From Providencia heimbachae ATCC 35613 (lineage in GTDB: Bacteria > Pseudomonadota > Gammaproteobacteria > Enterobacterales > Enterobacteriaceae): a stretch of DNA of 64,000 nucleotides. The notes under the pieces were generated by a model that did not search any database, was not told where the DNA came from, and was given only the letters and a program-made list of their open reading frames with translations. Shown in pieces: positions 36,041 through 46,167 of the stretch. How positions within the stretch are numbered: the stretch's first letter is position 1; each line of letters starts with the position of its first letter. The position numbers were made by a program, and so were the translations under genes. The stretch lies in assembly GCF_001655055.1 (NCBI RefSeq), contig NZ_LXEW01000010.1, positions 80,894 to 144,893 of the forward strand, given 5' to 3'.

Positions 36041-36205
36041 TGCGTTAGGATTACAGATATTCAACATAAATTTTGGTCAATATTAGAACGTCAAAACCAG
36101 AGAAAGTCTGGCCTAAACGGGGTCATAGCCTTAAGATCGCATAGGGCTTTACTCAAGAAATAGTTTAAGCCACCACTGACTCATAAATAAATGGGAGAAA
36201 AATTT

Positions 36206-36709
36206 ATGTCACAAACAGTTAAGCTAAAAGGCACTGACATCACTGTTAACGGTGTGTTCTTGCAAGCTAGTGTTCAAGCTAAAGATTTTACACTAACCAC
36301 GAAAGATCTCAGTGATGTATCTCTTGAGGCTTACAAAGGTAAGCGTAAAATTTTAAATATCTTTCCAAGTGTTGATACGGGCGTATGTGCTGCATCTGTT
36401 CGTAAATTTAATCAACTCGCTAGTGAATTGGAAAATGCGGTTGTTCTGTGTATTTCTGCAGATTTACCTTTCGCTCAAGCACGTTTTTGTGGTGCTGAAG
36501 GTCTGGATAACGTAGTCACTTTATCAACATTCCGCAGCGCATCTTTCGCAAACGACTATGGTGTTGCCATTGCAAGCGGTCCACTTAAAGGGCTAACTGC
36601 ACGTTCTGTTGTTGTGTTAGATGAAAATGATCATGTGATTTATAGCCAATTGGTTCCAGAAATCACTGAAGAACCTGATTATGAAAAAGCCCTCAATAGC
36701 TTGAAGTAA
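36206..36709 (+). CDS. tpx: Thiol peroxidase Tpx
   Basis: This 167-residue atypical 2-Cys peroxiredoxin reduces peroxides, especially alkyl hydroperoxides, with thioredoxin. The peroxidatic cysteine is in [12 protein letters not shown] and the resolving cysteine in [11 protein letters not shown]. Length equals E. coli Tpx (168) within one residue. ATG 36206 follows GGGAG; the ATG at 36191 is part of the leader. A terminator follows. Confidence 0.96.
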   Translation: MSQTVKLKGTDITVNGVFLQASVQAKDFTLTTKDLSDVSLEAYKGKRKILNIFPSVDTGVCAASVRKFNQLASELENAVVLCISADLPFAQARFCGAEGLDNVVTLSTFRSASFANDYGVAIASGPLKGLTARSVVVLDENDHVIYSQLVPEITEEPDYEKALNSLK

Positions 36710-36714
36710 TCCAT

Positions 36715-36747
36715 GAATAGCAGTCAGTTTTCTGGCTGCTATTTTCA
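36715..36747 (+). terminator. Terminator after tpx
   Basis: AATAGCAGTCAG pairs with CTGGCTGCTATT, followed by TTCATT; convergent with the small gene at 36754. Confidence 0.7.
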
Positions 36748-36753
36748 TTAAAA

Positions 36754-37128
36754 TTAGTCAACGTGTGCCCAATAAAGCAGGTTATGATTTTTAGCATTTA
36801 CCACATTCGCAAATAATTTATTATCGCTCATCATACTGATTAATGAATGTGAGAGTGTGCTTAGTATTTTTAAGGCTTGCTCCTGCGTCACAGGACAGCA
36901 AGAGGTTAGAATATCAATAATTAAGTCCCTTGGTTTAACACCATTCTTAACCAGTGCCTCCCACGTAAAACGATTTTTTTTCGCTAAGTATTTTACCGCT
37001 GCTTTATTCATTAAATAAAGCTCAGCAGCCGATGCCGCAGACTCGAACATATCATTTTTGTAATAGCACTGCTTCATATACTCTCGAAGCTTAAGGTTTA
37101 CAATAAAATTAATAGTAAATTGTTCCAT
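36754..37128 (-). CDS. Hypothetical protein, 124 residues
   Basis: I do not recognise this all-helical, soluble protein. It has AAELYLMNKAAVKYLAKKNRFTW in the first half and a CC pair in DILTSCCPVTQEQA. No signal peptide. AAGGAG lies upstream of the ATG at 37128 (reading GCTCCTTG on the plus strand), supporting the start. It stands between tpx and tyrR, a place occupied by no gene in E. coli that I recall. Confidence 0.6.
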   Translation of the reverse strand: MEQFTINFIVNLKLREYMKQCYYKNDMFESAASAAELYLMNKAAVKYLAKKNRFTWEALVKNGVKPRDLIIDILTSCCPVTQEQALKILSTLSHSLISMMSDNKLFANVVNAKNHNLLYWAHVD

Positions 37129-37330
37129 TGCAGCTCCTTGTAGGTATCAAACCAATACTGCGATACTAATATTTAAATAATCAAGGTGTTATATACTCGA
37201 GATAATTCAGCTTTCCGACAAGTAACTAAAGGATAAACTGCTTGATTATATCAATAGACCCTATCCTCTATATAGCAGGAATAATTACTTATTAGCAATA
37301 ATATTATTGTGGTTTTGTCGATATACCCAA

Positions 37331-37375
37331 AAATAAAAAGGTTATGACATAATTTTCTCATAACCTTATTTAAAT
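37331..37375 (-). terminator. Terminator of tyrR
   Basis: AAGGTTATGA (37338-37347) pairs with TCATAACCTT (37358-37367); on the minus strand TTTATTTTT follows. Confidence 0.75.
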
Positions 37376-37451
37376 TATTTTTAAAATATCAATTTTTTGA
37401 ATATTAATCAGGAAAATGCCTAATTTAATGAGCGCGCCATTTTCATATTAC

Positions 37452-39011
37452 TTAATCCTGCTCTTTTTTAGCGCTCAACCCATATTCTCTTAATTTATTG
37501 GCAATCGCGGTATGCGATATATCGAGACGTTTAGCGAGTTTACGTGTACTCGGATAATCACGATACAAACGCGATAGAACAGATGCTTCATAACGCTTCG
37601 TTATTTCATCCAAAGATCCATTTAATGAATCTAGTGCTATATTAGGCGTATTGACGACATCAGGTAGTTGAATATTATCAGCATCAAGAATATTGCCATC
37701 AAGCTGCATTAATCCTTGATACAATGCATTACGTAACTGCCTCACGTTTCCTGGCCAATAATAACGCCCTAGCGATTCAAGAAGCGATGGCGCAATCTTA
37801 GGCTCTTCTATATTCAATTCTTTGGAGAAATTACTCACAAAGACTTTTGTTAAAGGAAGAATATCCTCTTTACGCTCACGTAGAGGTGGAATTGTTAGCG
37901 TTAATACGTTCAGACGATAATAGAGATCTTCCCGGAATTTCTTTTCGGCAACCAGTTCAGGTAAGTTTTTTTGTGTTGCACAAATGACTCGGACATTAAC
38001 ATTAACTTCGCGTTCTTCGCCAACTCTTCGGAATGTACCATCATTAAGAAAACGCAGTAATTTTATTTGCATTTGTGGCGACATTTCAGCAATTTCATCC
38101 AGTAAAACGGTGCCGCCATTTGCCTGCTCAAAAAAACCTTTTTTACCTTCAATCGCATTAGGATACGCCCCCGCGGCATAACCAAACAGTTCACTTTCCA
38201 CAACATCATCAGGCATCGATGCACAATTAAGCCCAAGGAATGGTGCGTTACCTCGCGTACTATGTAAATGACACGCTTTTGCTAGAATATCTTTCCCTGT
38301 TCCCGTCTCACCGACTAACAATAACGGTTCATCCAACATTGCGACTCGTTTTGCCCGCTCAACAACTTGTGCCATTACAGGGCTCTGTGCGATGATTTGT
38401 TCAAATCCACTATTATCAACTTCAACAACTTGTTGGCGTTGTTTTTCGAGGATCGCCGATGATTTTAATAATAAAACGGCACCTGTACAGTGTGACTTCC
38501 CATTTTCATCAGCCAAAATAATGGGCGTAACTTGCATTAAATAGTCTTGGTTTTTAACCAAAACCCTTTCGGTATAAGGCTCAGGAGACTCACTTTCAAA
38601 CCAACGCACTAGCCCGTGATTACTAATTAATTGTGAAAATGTTTTTTGCCTTATTTTCATCTCATCGAAACCAAATAATTGCAATGTCATTGGATTGACA
38701 AGTTCAATATTTAATTTGTTATCAATCGATAAGACGGGCTCTGGAAATGAATTCAATAGCGCCCATACCGCTTTATGCTCACGCTCCGATGGCATAAAAA
38801 ATATTCGCCGAACATCCATAACACCATTAATTCGCCGAATTTCTGCCATTAAAGTACTAAAAACCTCAAAATCAACGGGCGTGAAATTGAGATATATTTT
38901 ACGTTCTACAGAAATTTCGATCCCTTTTAAGTCAATGTTTTGTAGGACTAAGAGGTCGAGCAATTCACGCGTTAGACCTATTCGGTCTTGGCAAGTTACT
39001 TCAAGGCGCAT
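37452..39011 (-). CDS. tyrR: Aromatic amino acid regulator TyrR
   Basis: This 519-residue regulator of aromatic amino acid biosynthesis and transport has an N-terminal ACT domain (MRLEVTCQDRIGLTRELLDLL), a PAS domain, an AAA+ domain with Walker A GETGTGKD and a C-terminal HTH (RKLAKRLDISHTAIANKLREYGL). As in E. coli TyrR (513), the sigma-54 contact loop GAFTGA is missing: the site reads GYAAGAYPNAIEG. So it acts on sigma-70 promoters. Monocistronic with its own terminator. Confidence 0.96.
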   Translation of the reverse strand: MRLEVTCQDRIGLTRELLDLLVLQNIDLKGIEISVERKIYLNFTPVDFEVFSTLMAEIRRINGVMDVRRIFFMPSEREHKAVWALLNSFPEPVLSIDNKLNIELVNPMTLQLFGFDEMKIRQKTFSQLISNHGLVRWFESESPEPYTERVLVKNQDYLMQVTPIILADENGKSHCTGAVLLLKSSAILEKQRQQVVEVDNSGFEQIIAQSPVMAQVVERAKRVAMLDEPLLLVGETGTGKDILAKACHLHSTRGNAPFLGLNCASMPDDVVESELFGYAAGAYPNAIEGKKGFFEQANGGTVLLDEIAEMSPQMQIKLLRFLNDGTFRRVGEEREVNVNVRVICATQKNLPELVAEKKFREDLYYRLNVLTLTIPPLRERKEDILPLTKVFVSNFSKELNIEEPKIAPSLLESLGRYYWPGNVRQLRNALYQGLMQLDGNILDADNIQLPDVVNTPNIALDSLNGSLDEITKRYEASVLSRLYRDYPSTRKLAKRLDISHTAIANKLREYGLSAKKEQD

Positions 39012-39241
39012 GACAGGAACCTTTATGGGAAGAAGATTGAATAGTAGTATTTTAGCGCCAAATAGTTTTGGAATACAGCTTTTGTGTCACATATTGTTGA
39101 CAGTGTGAGGAGTGTTTATCCTATGAAGCACTTATTCACAAAAATTTTATCTTTTCATAAGGTAATGGTGAAAAAATCACAGGAATTAATTGATAAGATA
39201 GGAGGATGAATCAAGCTGTCAACTCATCCTGCCAGTTATTT

Positions 39242-40303
39242 TTACATTGATGATTTATCTTGCTTACTCGGCATCGCATTTTTTAGCTGGCTAATTAGCT
39301 GACGACGAAAGTCGGCTAATCTCGGTTTATCTTCTATCCACGGTAAAGGACGACACAATTCCATCGCCTTAATTCCAAGCCTTGCGGTTAATAAGCCAGC
39401 CCCAATCCCTTGCGCCGCACGGGTTGATAAACGTGCCGTAATATCCTGAGACAGCCAATCCATTCCGACTTCACGAATAAGCTCTGATGCCCCTGCAAAG
39501 GCAATATTAATCAATACCATACGAAACAACCGAATACGGCTATAGTAACCTAATTCAATACCGTAAATAGCGGCAATACGGTTAATTAAACGAATATTGC
39601 GCCAAGCAATAAAGGCCATATCGACAATGGCTAACGGGCTCACCGCTATCATTAACGCCGATTCAGCAGAAGAGCGGCTAATCTCTTTTCGTGCTTGCTC
39701 ATCAAGAATCGGTTGTACAAGTTTGCTATATAATTCAAGTATTTCACGGTCATTATGAGAGTCATGAATTGTAGCTTGCCAGCGTTGAATTGCGGGATGC
39801 TGCGGTGAAAGTGCCGATTGCTTTGCCAGCTTTTCACAAAAAACTTTCCCTTTCCCCATGCCATGACTATGTAGCAATTCCCGAGCAAAATCACGCTCTT
39901 GAGCCCTTTCCCTTAATCTATATAAACGCCGCCACTCTGCTGCAATAGAACCAACACCCGCGACGACAATCAAACCTCCGGCGGCGGCTGTACCGAGTGC
40001 TGTCCAATCTTGCGTTATCCATGACTGATGGATCCAAATGCCTAATTGGGCAACAACACTAATCCCGAATATGCCTGCTGCGGTTGTCACCAATTTACGC
40101 CAAAAACTTCGCTTAGGCTTTAATGCATCATTAATAAGGCTTTCAACTTCACCCTCTTGGCTATCTTGTTCTGCTTCAATATCAACTGGGACAAATTTTT
40201 CTAGCTCTTTTTCATCAAAGAGCTGGGCTTTTTTGAGTTTTTCAGTTTGTTCTGCATTATGACCATCTACAAAAATAACCCGCTGCTTCAGAGGTTCACT
40301 CAT
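39242..40303 (-). CDS. ycjF: Inner membrane protein YcjF (DUF697)
   Basis: This 353-residue protein has a charged cytoplasmic N-terminus, two membrane helices around residues 70-120 and a C-terminal DUF697 domain ([36 protein letters not shown]). E. coli YcjF has 353 residues. It overlaps ycjX by four bases. In E. coli the pair belongs to the sigma-54 PspF/RpoH-linked stress genes; function unknown. Confidence 0.93.
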   Translation of the reverse strand: MSEPLKQRVIFVDGHNAEQTEKLKKAQLFDEKELEKFVPVDIEAEQDSQEGEVESLINDALKPKRSFWRKLVTTAAGIFGISVVAQLGIWIHQSWITQDWTALGTAAAGGLIVVAGVGSIAAEWRRLYRLRERAQERDFARELLHSHGMGKGKVFCEKLAKQSALSPQHPAIQRWQATIHDSHNDREILELYSKLVQPILDEQARKEISRSSAESALMIAVSPLAIVDMAFIAWRNIRLINRIAAIYGIELGYYSRIRLFRMVLINIAFAGASELIREVGMDWLSQDITARLSTRAAQGIGAGLLTARLGIKAMELCRPLPWIEDKPRLADFRRQLISQLKNAMPSKQDKSSM

Positions 40304-41697
40304 TTCAATTTATCTCCCAATAAAAACTCAAGAGCGCTGTCCATTCGAATGTGAGGTAATGGCTGATCTAGCGGTATTGGTCGCGGTCTAAAATTTTCAA
40401 ACTGAAAACCTTGCTGCTGCCAAAATTGCTCATTCGGTAACCTTTTAGGGACGTCTCCTGGGTAAAATGTCATTGCTTGGCCATCATTTAATCGATAGCC
40501 TTTTAGCGCAGGAAGCTTGTCACCTTTATAGTCAACGATACCATTTTCTGTTGCTTGAATAGATGCAAGCCCGGCGCAATCCATGCTAATGCCTTCAAAC
40601 GCTGCGTTTTGCCATGCTTCTTGCACTAATTGCTGTAACAATGAAACTAAGTTCGCATGTTGATCCGGTGTGACATGGTCGGCTTTACTCGCGGCGAACA
40701 ATAGCTTATCAATACAGGGTGAAAACATACGTCTTAATAATGTGCGTTTTCCATAATGAAAACTGCGCATTAATTGCGTCAATGCCATTCTCATATCATT
40801 AAATGCATCAGGGCCACTATTTAGCGGTTGTAAGCAATCAACCAGTACAATTTGTCTATCAAAACGCTGAAAATGGTCTTTATAAAACCCCTTAACCACA
40901 TGTTCACAATAATATTGATAGCGACTCTGTAATGCACCTATATTGGTATTTTTACCCGCTTGAGTGAGTTTTTTCTCACCCTGTTTTTCAATATTAGGCC
41001 AAGGGAAAAATTGCAGTGCTGGCGCACCGGCAAGTTCACCGGGTAAAACAAAACGTCCCGGTTGAATAAAATGCTGCCCTTGCGATTTGCACTCTTGCAA
41101 ATAACGCGTATAAGCATCTGATATTTCGGCTAACAAGTTTTCATCCACCGGTGCAAGCGGATCACATTTTTCACAAAGTTGCAGCCATTCATTGGCTAAA
41201 TGGGCTCGTTGCCCTTTTAACAATACGTTCATTTGCCCAGACCAAGCCAAATAGCTTAAATCAAGCATAGGCAAATCGAGTAACCATTCACCGGGGTAAT
41301 CGACTATCTCAACATAAAGAGAAGAGTTGTCGACAAAATGACGTAAAAAAGAATCTTCAGAGCGATAATGTAATTTTAGCCTAATCTCACTAACGCCACG
41401 CGTTGGCGTCGGCCATTCAGGTGGCGAGCCATAGAGTGAAGCAATACCTTCATCATATGCAAAACGTGGAACGGATAAATCACGATGAGGAATGCGTTTA
41501 ACCCCTAAAATACGTTTATCCCTTGCCGCTGAAAATAGCGGAAGACGCGCACCGGCGTTGACATTGAGAAGTTGGTTGACGAGAGAAGTAATAAACGCCG
41601 TTTTTCCGCTACGACTTAGTCCTGTTACTGCTAGCCTAACATGGCGATCTACACTACGGTTCACCAAATCAGTCAATTCATTTTGCAGCCGTTTCAT
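40300..41697 (-). CDS. ycjX: YcjX family GTP-binding stress protein
   Basis: This 465-residue P-loop protein of the DUF463 family has the Walker A-like [19 protein letters not shown] and the motif [18 protein letters not shown]. coli YcjX is also 465 residues. Structures of relatives show a GTPase with a distinctive insert. It is linked to the psp cluster, which lies upstream on the same strand, and is followed by ycjF with a four-base overlap. Confidence 0.94.
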   Translation of the reverse strand: MKRLQNELTDLVNRSVDRHVRLAVTGLSRSGKTAFITSLVNQLLNVNAGARLPLFSAARDKRILGVKRIPHRDLSVPRFAYDEGIASLYGSPPEWPTPTRGVSEIRLKLHYRSEDSFLRHFVDNSSLYVEIVDYPGEWLLDLPMLDLSYLAWSGQMNVLLKGQRAHLANEWLQLCEKCDPLAPVDENLLAEISDAYTRYLQECKSQGQHFIQPGRFVLPGELAGAPALQFFPWPNIEKQGEKKLTQAGKNTNIGALQSRYQYYCEHVVKGFYKDHFQRFDRQIVLVDCLQPLNSGPDAFNDMRMALTQLMRSFHYGKRTLLRRMFSPCIDKLLFAASKADHVTPDQHANLVSLLQQLVQEAWQNAAFEGISMDCAGLASIQATENGIVDYKGDKLPALKGYRLNDGQAMTFYPGDVPKRLPNEQFWQQQGFQFENFRPRPIPLDQPLPHIRMDSALEFLLGDKLK

Positions 41698-41838
41698 GGT
41701 TCTCCCACTGTATTAATACTGTGATTACTTTCTTTAATATAAACCAGAATTTAGCATAAATCAGATGTATAACGCTTTTGGTGGCGTAAATTTTACTGTT
41801 TTTGTTTGGCTACACCAAAAGAACCCATTACAAATGCG

Positions 41839-42021
41839 TTATCGGGTCATTCGCTTCGTGAGATAACTGAGTAACCATTTACTACTGAGAATCTTGATAA
41901 GCTTAGCAAAAATACCGCCAGGCCCATAAGTAATTAATAATGTTAAAAGGATTTTTAATCCTTTATTCACGGCCATTTTTTTAGCTTGTCGCTTAAGCCT
42001 CTTTTTTGCGTTTATTTGCAT
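41839..42021 (-). CDS. pspD: Phage shock protein D
   Basis: This 60-residue, very basic protein has one hydrophobic segment (LKILLTLLITYGPGGIFAKLI) with the YGPGG motif of PspD. It is shorter than the 73-residue E. coli protein. Last psp gene of the operon, separated from pspC by an unusual gap of 172 bp. No pspE follows; ycjX is next. Confidence 0.8.
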   Translation of the reverse strand: MQINAKKRLKRQAKKMAVNKGLKILLTLLITYGPGGIFAKLIKILSSKWLLSYLTKRMTR

Positions 42022-42193
42022 TACTTACCACCTGATGGGGATAATAAAAACAGAGGGAATACGGCTATAGACCCTATTCCCATAAATGTGATGGCTATCC
42101 CAGTGAGACTTTAAATTCGCATGGTTGACTGTACTTATTCGCACTCTCACCTTGCTTATACGACTGATTATTTTGTCGTCTGTATATACCCAC

Positions 42194-42550
42194 TTAGAGG
42201 TCACGAAATTTACTGTTTACAGTGTAAGTATCAGAGGTTACATAGCGCTCAATTTGTCTTAATTTCATTTCGCCAGCCTTGAGCTGTGAGTCAATTTGGT
42301 TAAACAGTGAATTCACTTCAGGCCCAATATCTTTCTCTGCTCGATAACCACTTGGCGCGGTTTCAACGACGAAACACATGACAACATACAAAATTAGCGT
42401 AATACCAAAGCTCATAAATAGGGCTAATACCGTTAACGCCCTGACCAAAGCAACCGGCACATCTAAATATTCTGCAATACCAGAACAGACACCGCCAAAA
42501 ACGCGTCGGTCAGTCAAACGATAAAGCTTACGGTTGCGCAAATTAGTCAT
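42194..42550 (-). CDS. pspC: Phage shock protein C
   Basis: This 118-residue membrane-bound PspC has the domain RLTDRRVFGGVCSGIAEYLDVPVALVR followed by one transmembrane helix and a C-terminal region ending ERYVTSDTYTVNSKFRDL, as in E. coli. PspB and PspC sense envelope stress and release PspA from PspF. ATG 42550 overlaps the stop of pspB by one base. Confidence 0.94.
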   Translation of the reverse strand: MTNLRNRKLYRLTDRRVFGGVCSGIAEYLDVPVALVRALTVLALFMSFGITLILYVVMCFVVETAPSGYRAEKDIGPEVNSLFNQIDSQLKAGEMKLRQIERYVTSDTYTVNSKFRDL

Positions 42551-42783
42551 TATTTTTGCCTCCAATTTGGATGTTCCGCATCCAAAATATCTTCCAGTGT
42601 TTTAATGCGTTGCTGCATACGAGATGATTGCTCGGCTAACTGCATCAAACGCTGCACTTCATTATCAGTAAGCTGGCTCCCCTGCCCATTATTTTTTTTG
42701 CTGTAGTGAAGCCACAGCCAAATCGGCAGAACAAATATGAGAAAAATTATTAATACGAGAGACAGAAAAACATAGCCCATCAC
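42550..42783 (-). CDS. pspB: Phage shock protein B
   Basis: This 77-residue PspB has an N-terminal transmembrane helix and a leucine-zipper-like C-terminal helix (LMQLAEQSSRMQQRIKTLEDIL), ending HPNWRQK. E. coli PspB has 74 residues. Partner of PspC in stress sensing; coupled to pspC by overlapping stop and start. Confidence 0.94.
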   Translation of the reverse strand: MMGYVFLSLVLIIFLIFVLPIWLWLHYSKKNNGQGSQLTDNEVQRLMQLAEQSSRMQQRIKTLEDILDAEHPNWRQK

Positions 42784-42867
42784 ATTTCCTTATACATATG
42801 GTTAGCTAATCCATCGCACTGGCGCAATCATAAAATTGCGCCTTGTGCGTCAAAAATCATTCAACAA

Positions 42868-43533
42868 TTACTGGTCTTTGTTTATTTTAGCCTTAAGTGC
42901 AGCTAACTGCGCGCTAATTTCATCATCCGCTTTCAATTCTGCAAATTGTTGATCCAACGATTTTTGTTTCCCTATACCATAACTTTGAGCCTCACCTTCC
43001 ATGTGGTCGATGCGACGCTCAAATTGTTCAAAACGTGCCAAAGCTTCATCTAATTTACCGCTATCTAATTGACGGCGGACATTACGGCTAGATTGTGCGG
43101 CTTCCATACGAACCGTCATTGACTGTTGTTTTGCACGCGTTTCAAGTAATTTATTTTCTAACTCGGTGATTTCACCTTTTAAACGCACCAATGTTTCATC
43201 AACAATGATAAGTTCATGTTTCAAGGTATCAACCATTGCACTGACTTTTTGCTTTTCAATCAATGCAGCACGAGCCAACTCTTCTTTGTCTTTAACTAAA
43301 GCGAGCTCGGCTTTTTCTTGCCATTGCTCCACTTGTTTTACGCCCATTTCAATACGGCGCTCTAAGCCTTTTTTCTCAGCTAAGGTTCGTGCAGAAGTGG
43401 AGCGGATTTCAACTAACATATCTTCCATTTCCTGAATCATCAGGCGGATCATTTTTTGCGGATCTTCTGCTTTATCTAGCAGTGATGCGATATTTGCATT
43501 AATGATGTCGGCAAAACGTGAAAAAATACCCAT
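42868..43533 (-). CDS. pspA: Phage shock protein A
   Basis: This 221-residue coiled-coil protein of the PspA/IM30/ESCRT-III family begins [25 protein letters not shown]. It binds and inhibits PspF in unstressed cells and assembles on damaged inner membrane under stress. Length equals E. coli PspA (222) within one. First gene of the operon, transcribed from the sigma-54 promoter at 43666-43681. Confidence 0.97.
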   Translation of the reverse strand: MGIFSRFADIINANIASLLDKAEDPQKMIRLMIQEMEDMLVEIRSTSARTLAEKKGLERRIEMGVKQVEQWQEKAELALVKDKEELARAALIEKQKVSAMVDTLKHELIIVDETLVRLKGEITELENKLLETRAKQQSMTVRMEAAQSSRNVRRQLDSGKLDEALARFEQFERRIDHMEGEAQSYGIGKQKSLDQQFAELKADDEISAQLAALKAKINKDQ

Positions 43534-43665
43534 TGTTTATGTCCTCTTGATGGATTTCATCATTCTGTAGAGCCTCAACCTGATTTTGGCTTCCCACCAA
43601 CAACCTGATGCTCCGTTAAAGTTGCGTCTAACTACTTCGTTATTGATTAACTACAACAAGAATAT

Positions 43666-43681
43666 AGCAATCAACGTGCCA
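43666..43681 (-). promoter_or_regulatory. Sigma-54 promoter of pspABCD
   Basis: On the minus strand TGGCACGTTGATTGCT matches the -24/-12 consensus TGGCAC-N5-TTGCW exactly. It lies about 133 bp before pspA, with the pspF-pspA intergenic DNA upstream available for PspF and IHF. Confidence 0.9.
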
Positions 43682-43801
43682 ACTTTTCAGATAAAATGTA
43701 AATCATTGATAATAAATAAAAAAAATATTATTTTTGTTTATCTTCATTTTGCTCTATAGTTTTATAATGGCAATATTAACCAATATATGGTAAAAAAAAC
43801 C

Positions 43802-44803
43802 ATGAAAAACACCAACGATACTATTCTAGGCGTTTCAAGTAACTTTCTTGATGTTCTTGAAAGAACTTCTGAGCTTGCCCAGCTCAATAAACCCATACTG
43901 GTTATCGGTGAACGAGGCACCGGAAAAGAGCTCATCGCTGACCGTTTACACTATTTATCACCTCGCTGGCAAGAAGCCTTTATCTCTCTCAATTGCAGTG
44001 GGCTCAATGAGAATTTACTGGATTCTGAATTATTTGGACATGAAGCGGGGTCATTTACAGGTGCTCAAAAACGCCACCAAGGCCGATTTGAGCGGGCGGA
44101 TAAAGGCACGTTGTTCCTTGATGAATTGGCAACTGCACCCATGTCAGTTCAAGAAAAATTACTGCGCGTTATTGAATATGGCGAGTTAGAACGTGTCGGC
44201 GGAAGCCAATCACTGCGCGTGAATGTACGTCTAATCTGTGCGACAAATGCCAATCTACCAGAACTCGCTAAGCAAGGACGTTTTAGAGCTGATTTATTAG
44301 ATAGACTCGCTTTTGAAGTGATCCGTATCCCACCTTTACGAGAACGTTTACCCGATATCCTGTTATTAGCAGAGCACTTCGCCATTTTAATGTCCGGCGA
44401 GTTAAAGCGATCACATTTTAGTGGGTTCTCTGATAATGCACAAAAAGCACTCGAACAATATCAATGGCCAGGAAACGTCAGGGAACTAAAAAACGTTGTT
44501 GAACGCTCCGTCTACCGCCATGGTGATAATAACACCCCTGTTGACTCAATTATTTTCGACCCTTTTGGTGAGAAATTAGCTGAACTTTCATCACCAGTAA
44601 CAACAAAGCAAGAAAGCGTCCCCCTTCTCCCCTCGCTACCTTGTGATTTACGCCAATGGCAACAAAATATCGAAAAACAATTAGTTCAAAATGCATTAAT
44701 GAAAAGCTACTTTAACCAACGTAAAGCAGCCGAATCACTTTCACTCACTTACGATCAAATAAGGGGGTTAATTAAGAAACACCAAATCAACATTGAATTA
44801 TAG
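43802..44803 (+). CDS. pspF: psp operon sigma-54 activator PspF
   Basis: This 333-residue enhancer-binding protein is an AAA+ domain (Walker A GERGTGKE, Walker B GTLFLDELA) plus C-terminal HTH (QRKAAESLSLTYDQIRGLIKKHQI), lacking a receiver domain. The sigma-54 contact loop reads GSFTGA where E. coli PspF has GAFTGA. ATG 43802 aligns with the E. coli start; 43787 is a possible upstream ATG. TATAAT at 43763-43768 is a likely -10. Divergent from pspA. Confidence 0.95.
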   Translation: MKNTNDTILGVSSNFLDVLERTSELAQLNKPILVIGERGTGKELIADRLHYLSPRWQEAFISLNCSGLNENLLDSELFGHEAGSFTGAQKRHQGRFERADKGTLFLDELATAPMSVQEKLLRVIEYGELERVGGSQSLRVNVRLICATNANLPELAKQGRFRADLLDRLAFEVIRIPPLRERLPDILLLAEHFAILMSGELKRSHFSGFSDNAQKALEQYQWPGNVRELKNVVERSVYRHGDNNTPVDSIIFDPFGEKLAELSSPVTTKQESVPLLPSLPCDLRQWQQNIEKQLVQNALMKSYFNQRKAAESLSLTYDQIRGLIKKHQINIEL

Positions 44804-45410
44804 CCAGTAAATTCACTTATTACTGATGGGAGTATTCTTGTATTTTCTAATAAGAAAAACAGAACACTCTCTTATTACTCATATTATTTGTTAATGACGA
44901 ATTGAATTTTATTATTACTCTAATTTTGATGTTTTAATTATTAAATTCAATTTTTTATTGCTAAACATTTCATGATTAAAAATCAAAACATAGAATTCAC
45001 AATACATATTTTTATATATTTAAAGTATTCAATCTGTTTTTTTAAATTTAATCCATTAAAAATAAATGTGATTTTAAATCATTTATAACTTTTACTCTCA
45101 GTTAAACTTCACTTTTAAATTAAATAAAAATTGAAATTATTAATTTAAAATCAATGAATTAAAAAATAACACACTAAAAAACTCAGTTCAATCTGTATCT
45201 TTTACTGAAGCGTTCTCTACTTATTAACTGTACTGATTGATACTATGAGAAAATGAAAAACAAAATAATTAAAAATAAAATTAAATATATTTTTTAATCT
45301 ATTTATCACATAAAAACCTTACAAATTGACATAGATATCTACAGTGAAAAACATTATTTCATGCTATTTGTATTAATATTGTGTTAAGAAGCTAGAAACG
45401 AAGGGGAATT
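44804..45410. other. Very AT-rich intergenic region of about 600 bp
   Basis: No gene, hairpin terminator or recognised element was found apart from a weak imperfect stem just after pspF. The base composition is markedly more AT-rich than the flanking genes. Confidence 0.6.
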
Positions 45411-46016
45411 ATGAAGAAAAATAATATATTAATGCTGTTTTTATTATTCATAGCGATACAACCCTATAGTCACGCTGAATCGATTATGAGAACTTTTTCT
45501 CACTGTGATGCTCAATTTTTTCAAAAAATAGATAAAACACCAAATCTAAAGGATGTTTCAACTGCGCTAAAAAAAAGAAAGACGAATAAACATGAGCCAA
45601 TTACCGTTGACTTAAACTTTACCTTAAGTGATAAAATTATCTTTAACAAATTTATCGTAAGTCATACCGACTTTGATAAATATGATGATTTTACCTATAT
45701 GGGAATGAGAGGGCAGTACTATTTTTGGGGATTTGAAACAACTCAAAGCCTTAAAGAAGTTATTGCCTATACATCAAAAAGGATCAGTATTATAAAGGTA
45801 GGTAATAATTACATTTATTCTCCGATGATCCGTCATGATTTAAACGATGATTGGGTCTTTAACAAGCTTGCAGCGGGGAGCTACAACCTTGAGCCAAATG
45901 CAGCTGAAAAAATGATGATCATTGAACCTGATGAACGCCGAGGTGTAGTACGTTTCCTATGTACACTACAAGGGAATGTGACTGCTGAAGATTTGAAATT
46001 TGTCGGCTTAGAATAA
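45411..46016 (+). CDS. Secreted hypothetical protein, 201 residues
   Basis: I do not recognise this protein. It has a signal peptide (NILMLFLLFIAIQPYSHA) and a mature domain of about 178 residues with two cysteines, one near the start (SHCDAQF) and one near the end (FLCTLQG), likely a disulfide. GGGGA lies just before the ATG. It stands alone in an AT-rich area between pspF and a RyhB gene, which suggests acquisition. Confidence 0.65.
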   Translation: MKKNNILMLFLLFIAIQPYSHAESIMRTFSHCDAQFFQKIDKTPNLKDVSTALKKRKTNKHEPITVDLNFTLSDKIIFNKFIVSHTDFDKYDDFTYMGMRGQYYFWGFETTQSLKEVIAYTSKRISIIKVGNNYIYSPMIRHDLNDDWVFNKLAAGSYNLEPNAAEKMMIIEPDERRGVVRFLCTLQGNVTAEDLKFVGLE

Positions 46017-46047
46017 TCTGGTGCTATCGCGGCTTAGCTTACCACTC

Positions 46048-46148
46048 AAAAAAAAAGCCAGCACCCATGCTGGCTATTAAAATAACACTGGAAGCAATGT
46101 GAGCAATGTCATGCCTGTCAACAAAAGCAGTCTGCTTAAGTGACAAAG
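46048..46148 (-). ncRNA. ryhB: RyhB-type iron-regulated small RNA (copy B)
   Basis: On the minus strand the core GACATTGCTCACATTGCTTC is identical over 24 nt to copy A (here 46087-46110). The terminator AGCCAGCATGGGTGCTGGCT with nine T closely resembles that of E. coli ryhB. A TGTCA/TGACA-closed 5' stem-loop precedes the core. A near-perfect Fur box lies at the promoter. The exact start is estimated. Confidence 0.92.
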
Positions 46149-46152
46149 CGAA

Positions 46153-46167
46153 TGATAATAGTTATCA
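46153..46167 (-). promoter_or_regulatory. Fur box of the minus-strand RyhB gene
   Basis: TGATAATAGTTATCA has a single mismatch to TGATAAT-N-ATTATCA and overlaps the likely -10 of the sRNA. Confidence 0.85.

Noticed and set aside
36060..36190. Structured RNA in the tpx leader (CCAGAGAAAGTCTGG and a weak GCC/GGC stem)
   Set aside because: Stems are only three to five base pairs and match no riboswitch or sRNA I know.
37190..37316. Possible further copy of the interspersed repeat upstream of the 124-residue gene
   Set aside because: The left end (ATACTCGAGATAATTC) has some resemblance, but no matching right end was found at the expected distance.
38650..39108. Plus-strand open frames overlapping tyrR and other genes
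   Set aside because: They lack binding sites and recognisable domains and lie antisense to strongly conserved genes, so they are treated as shadows.
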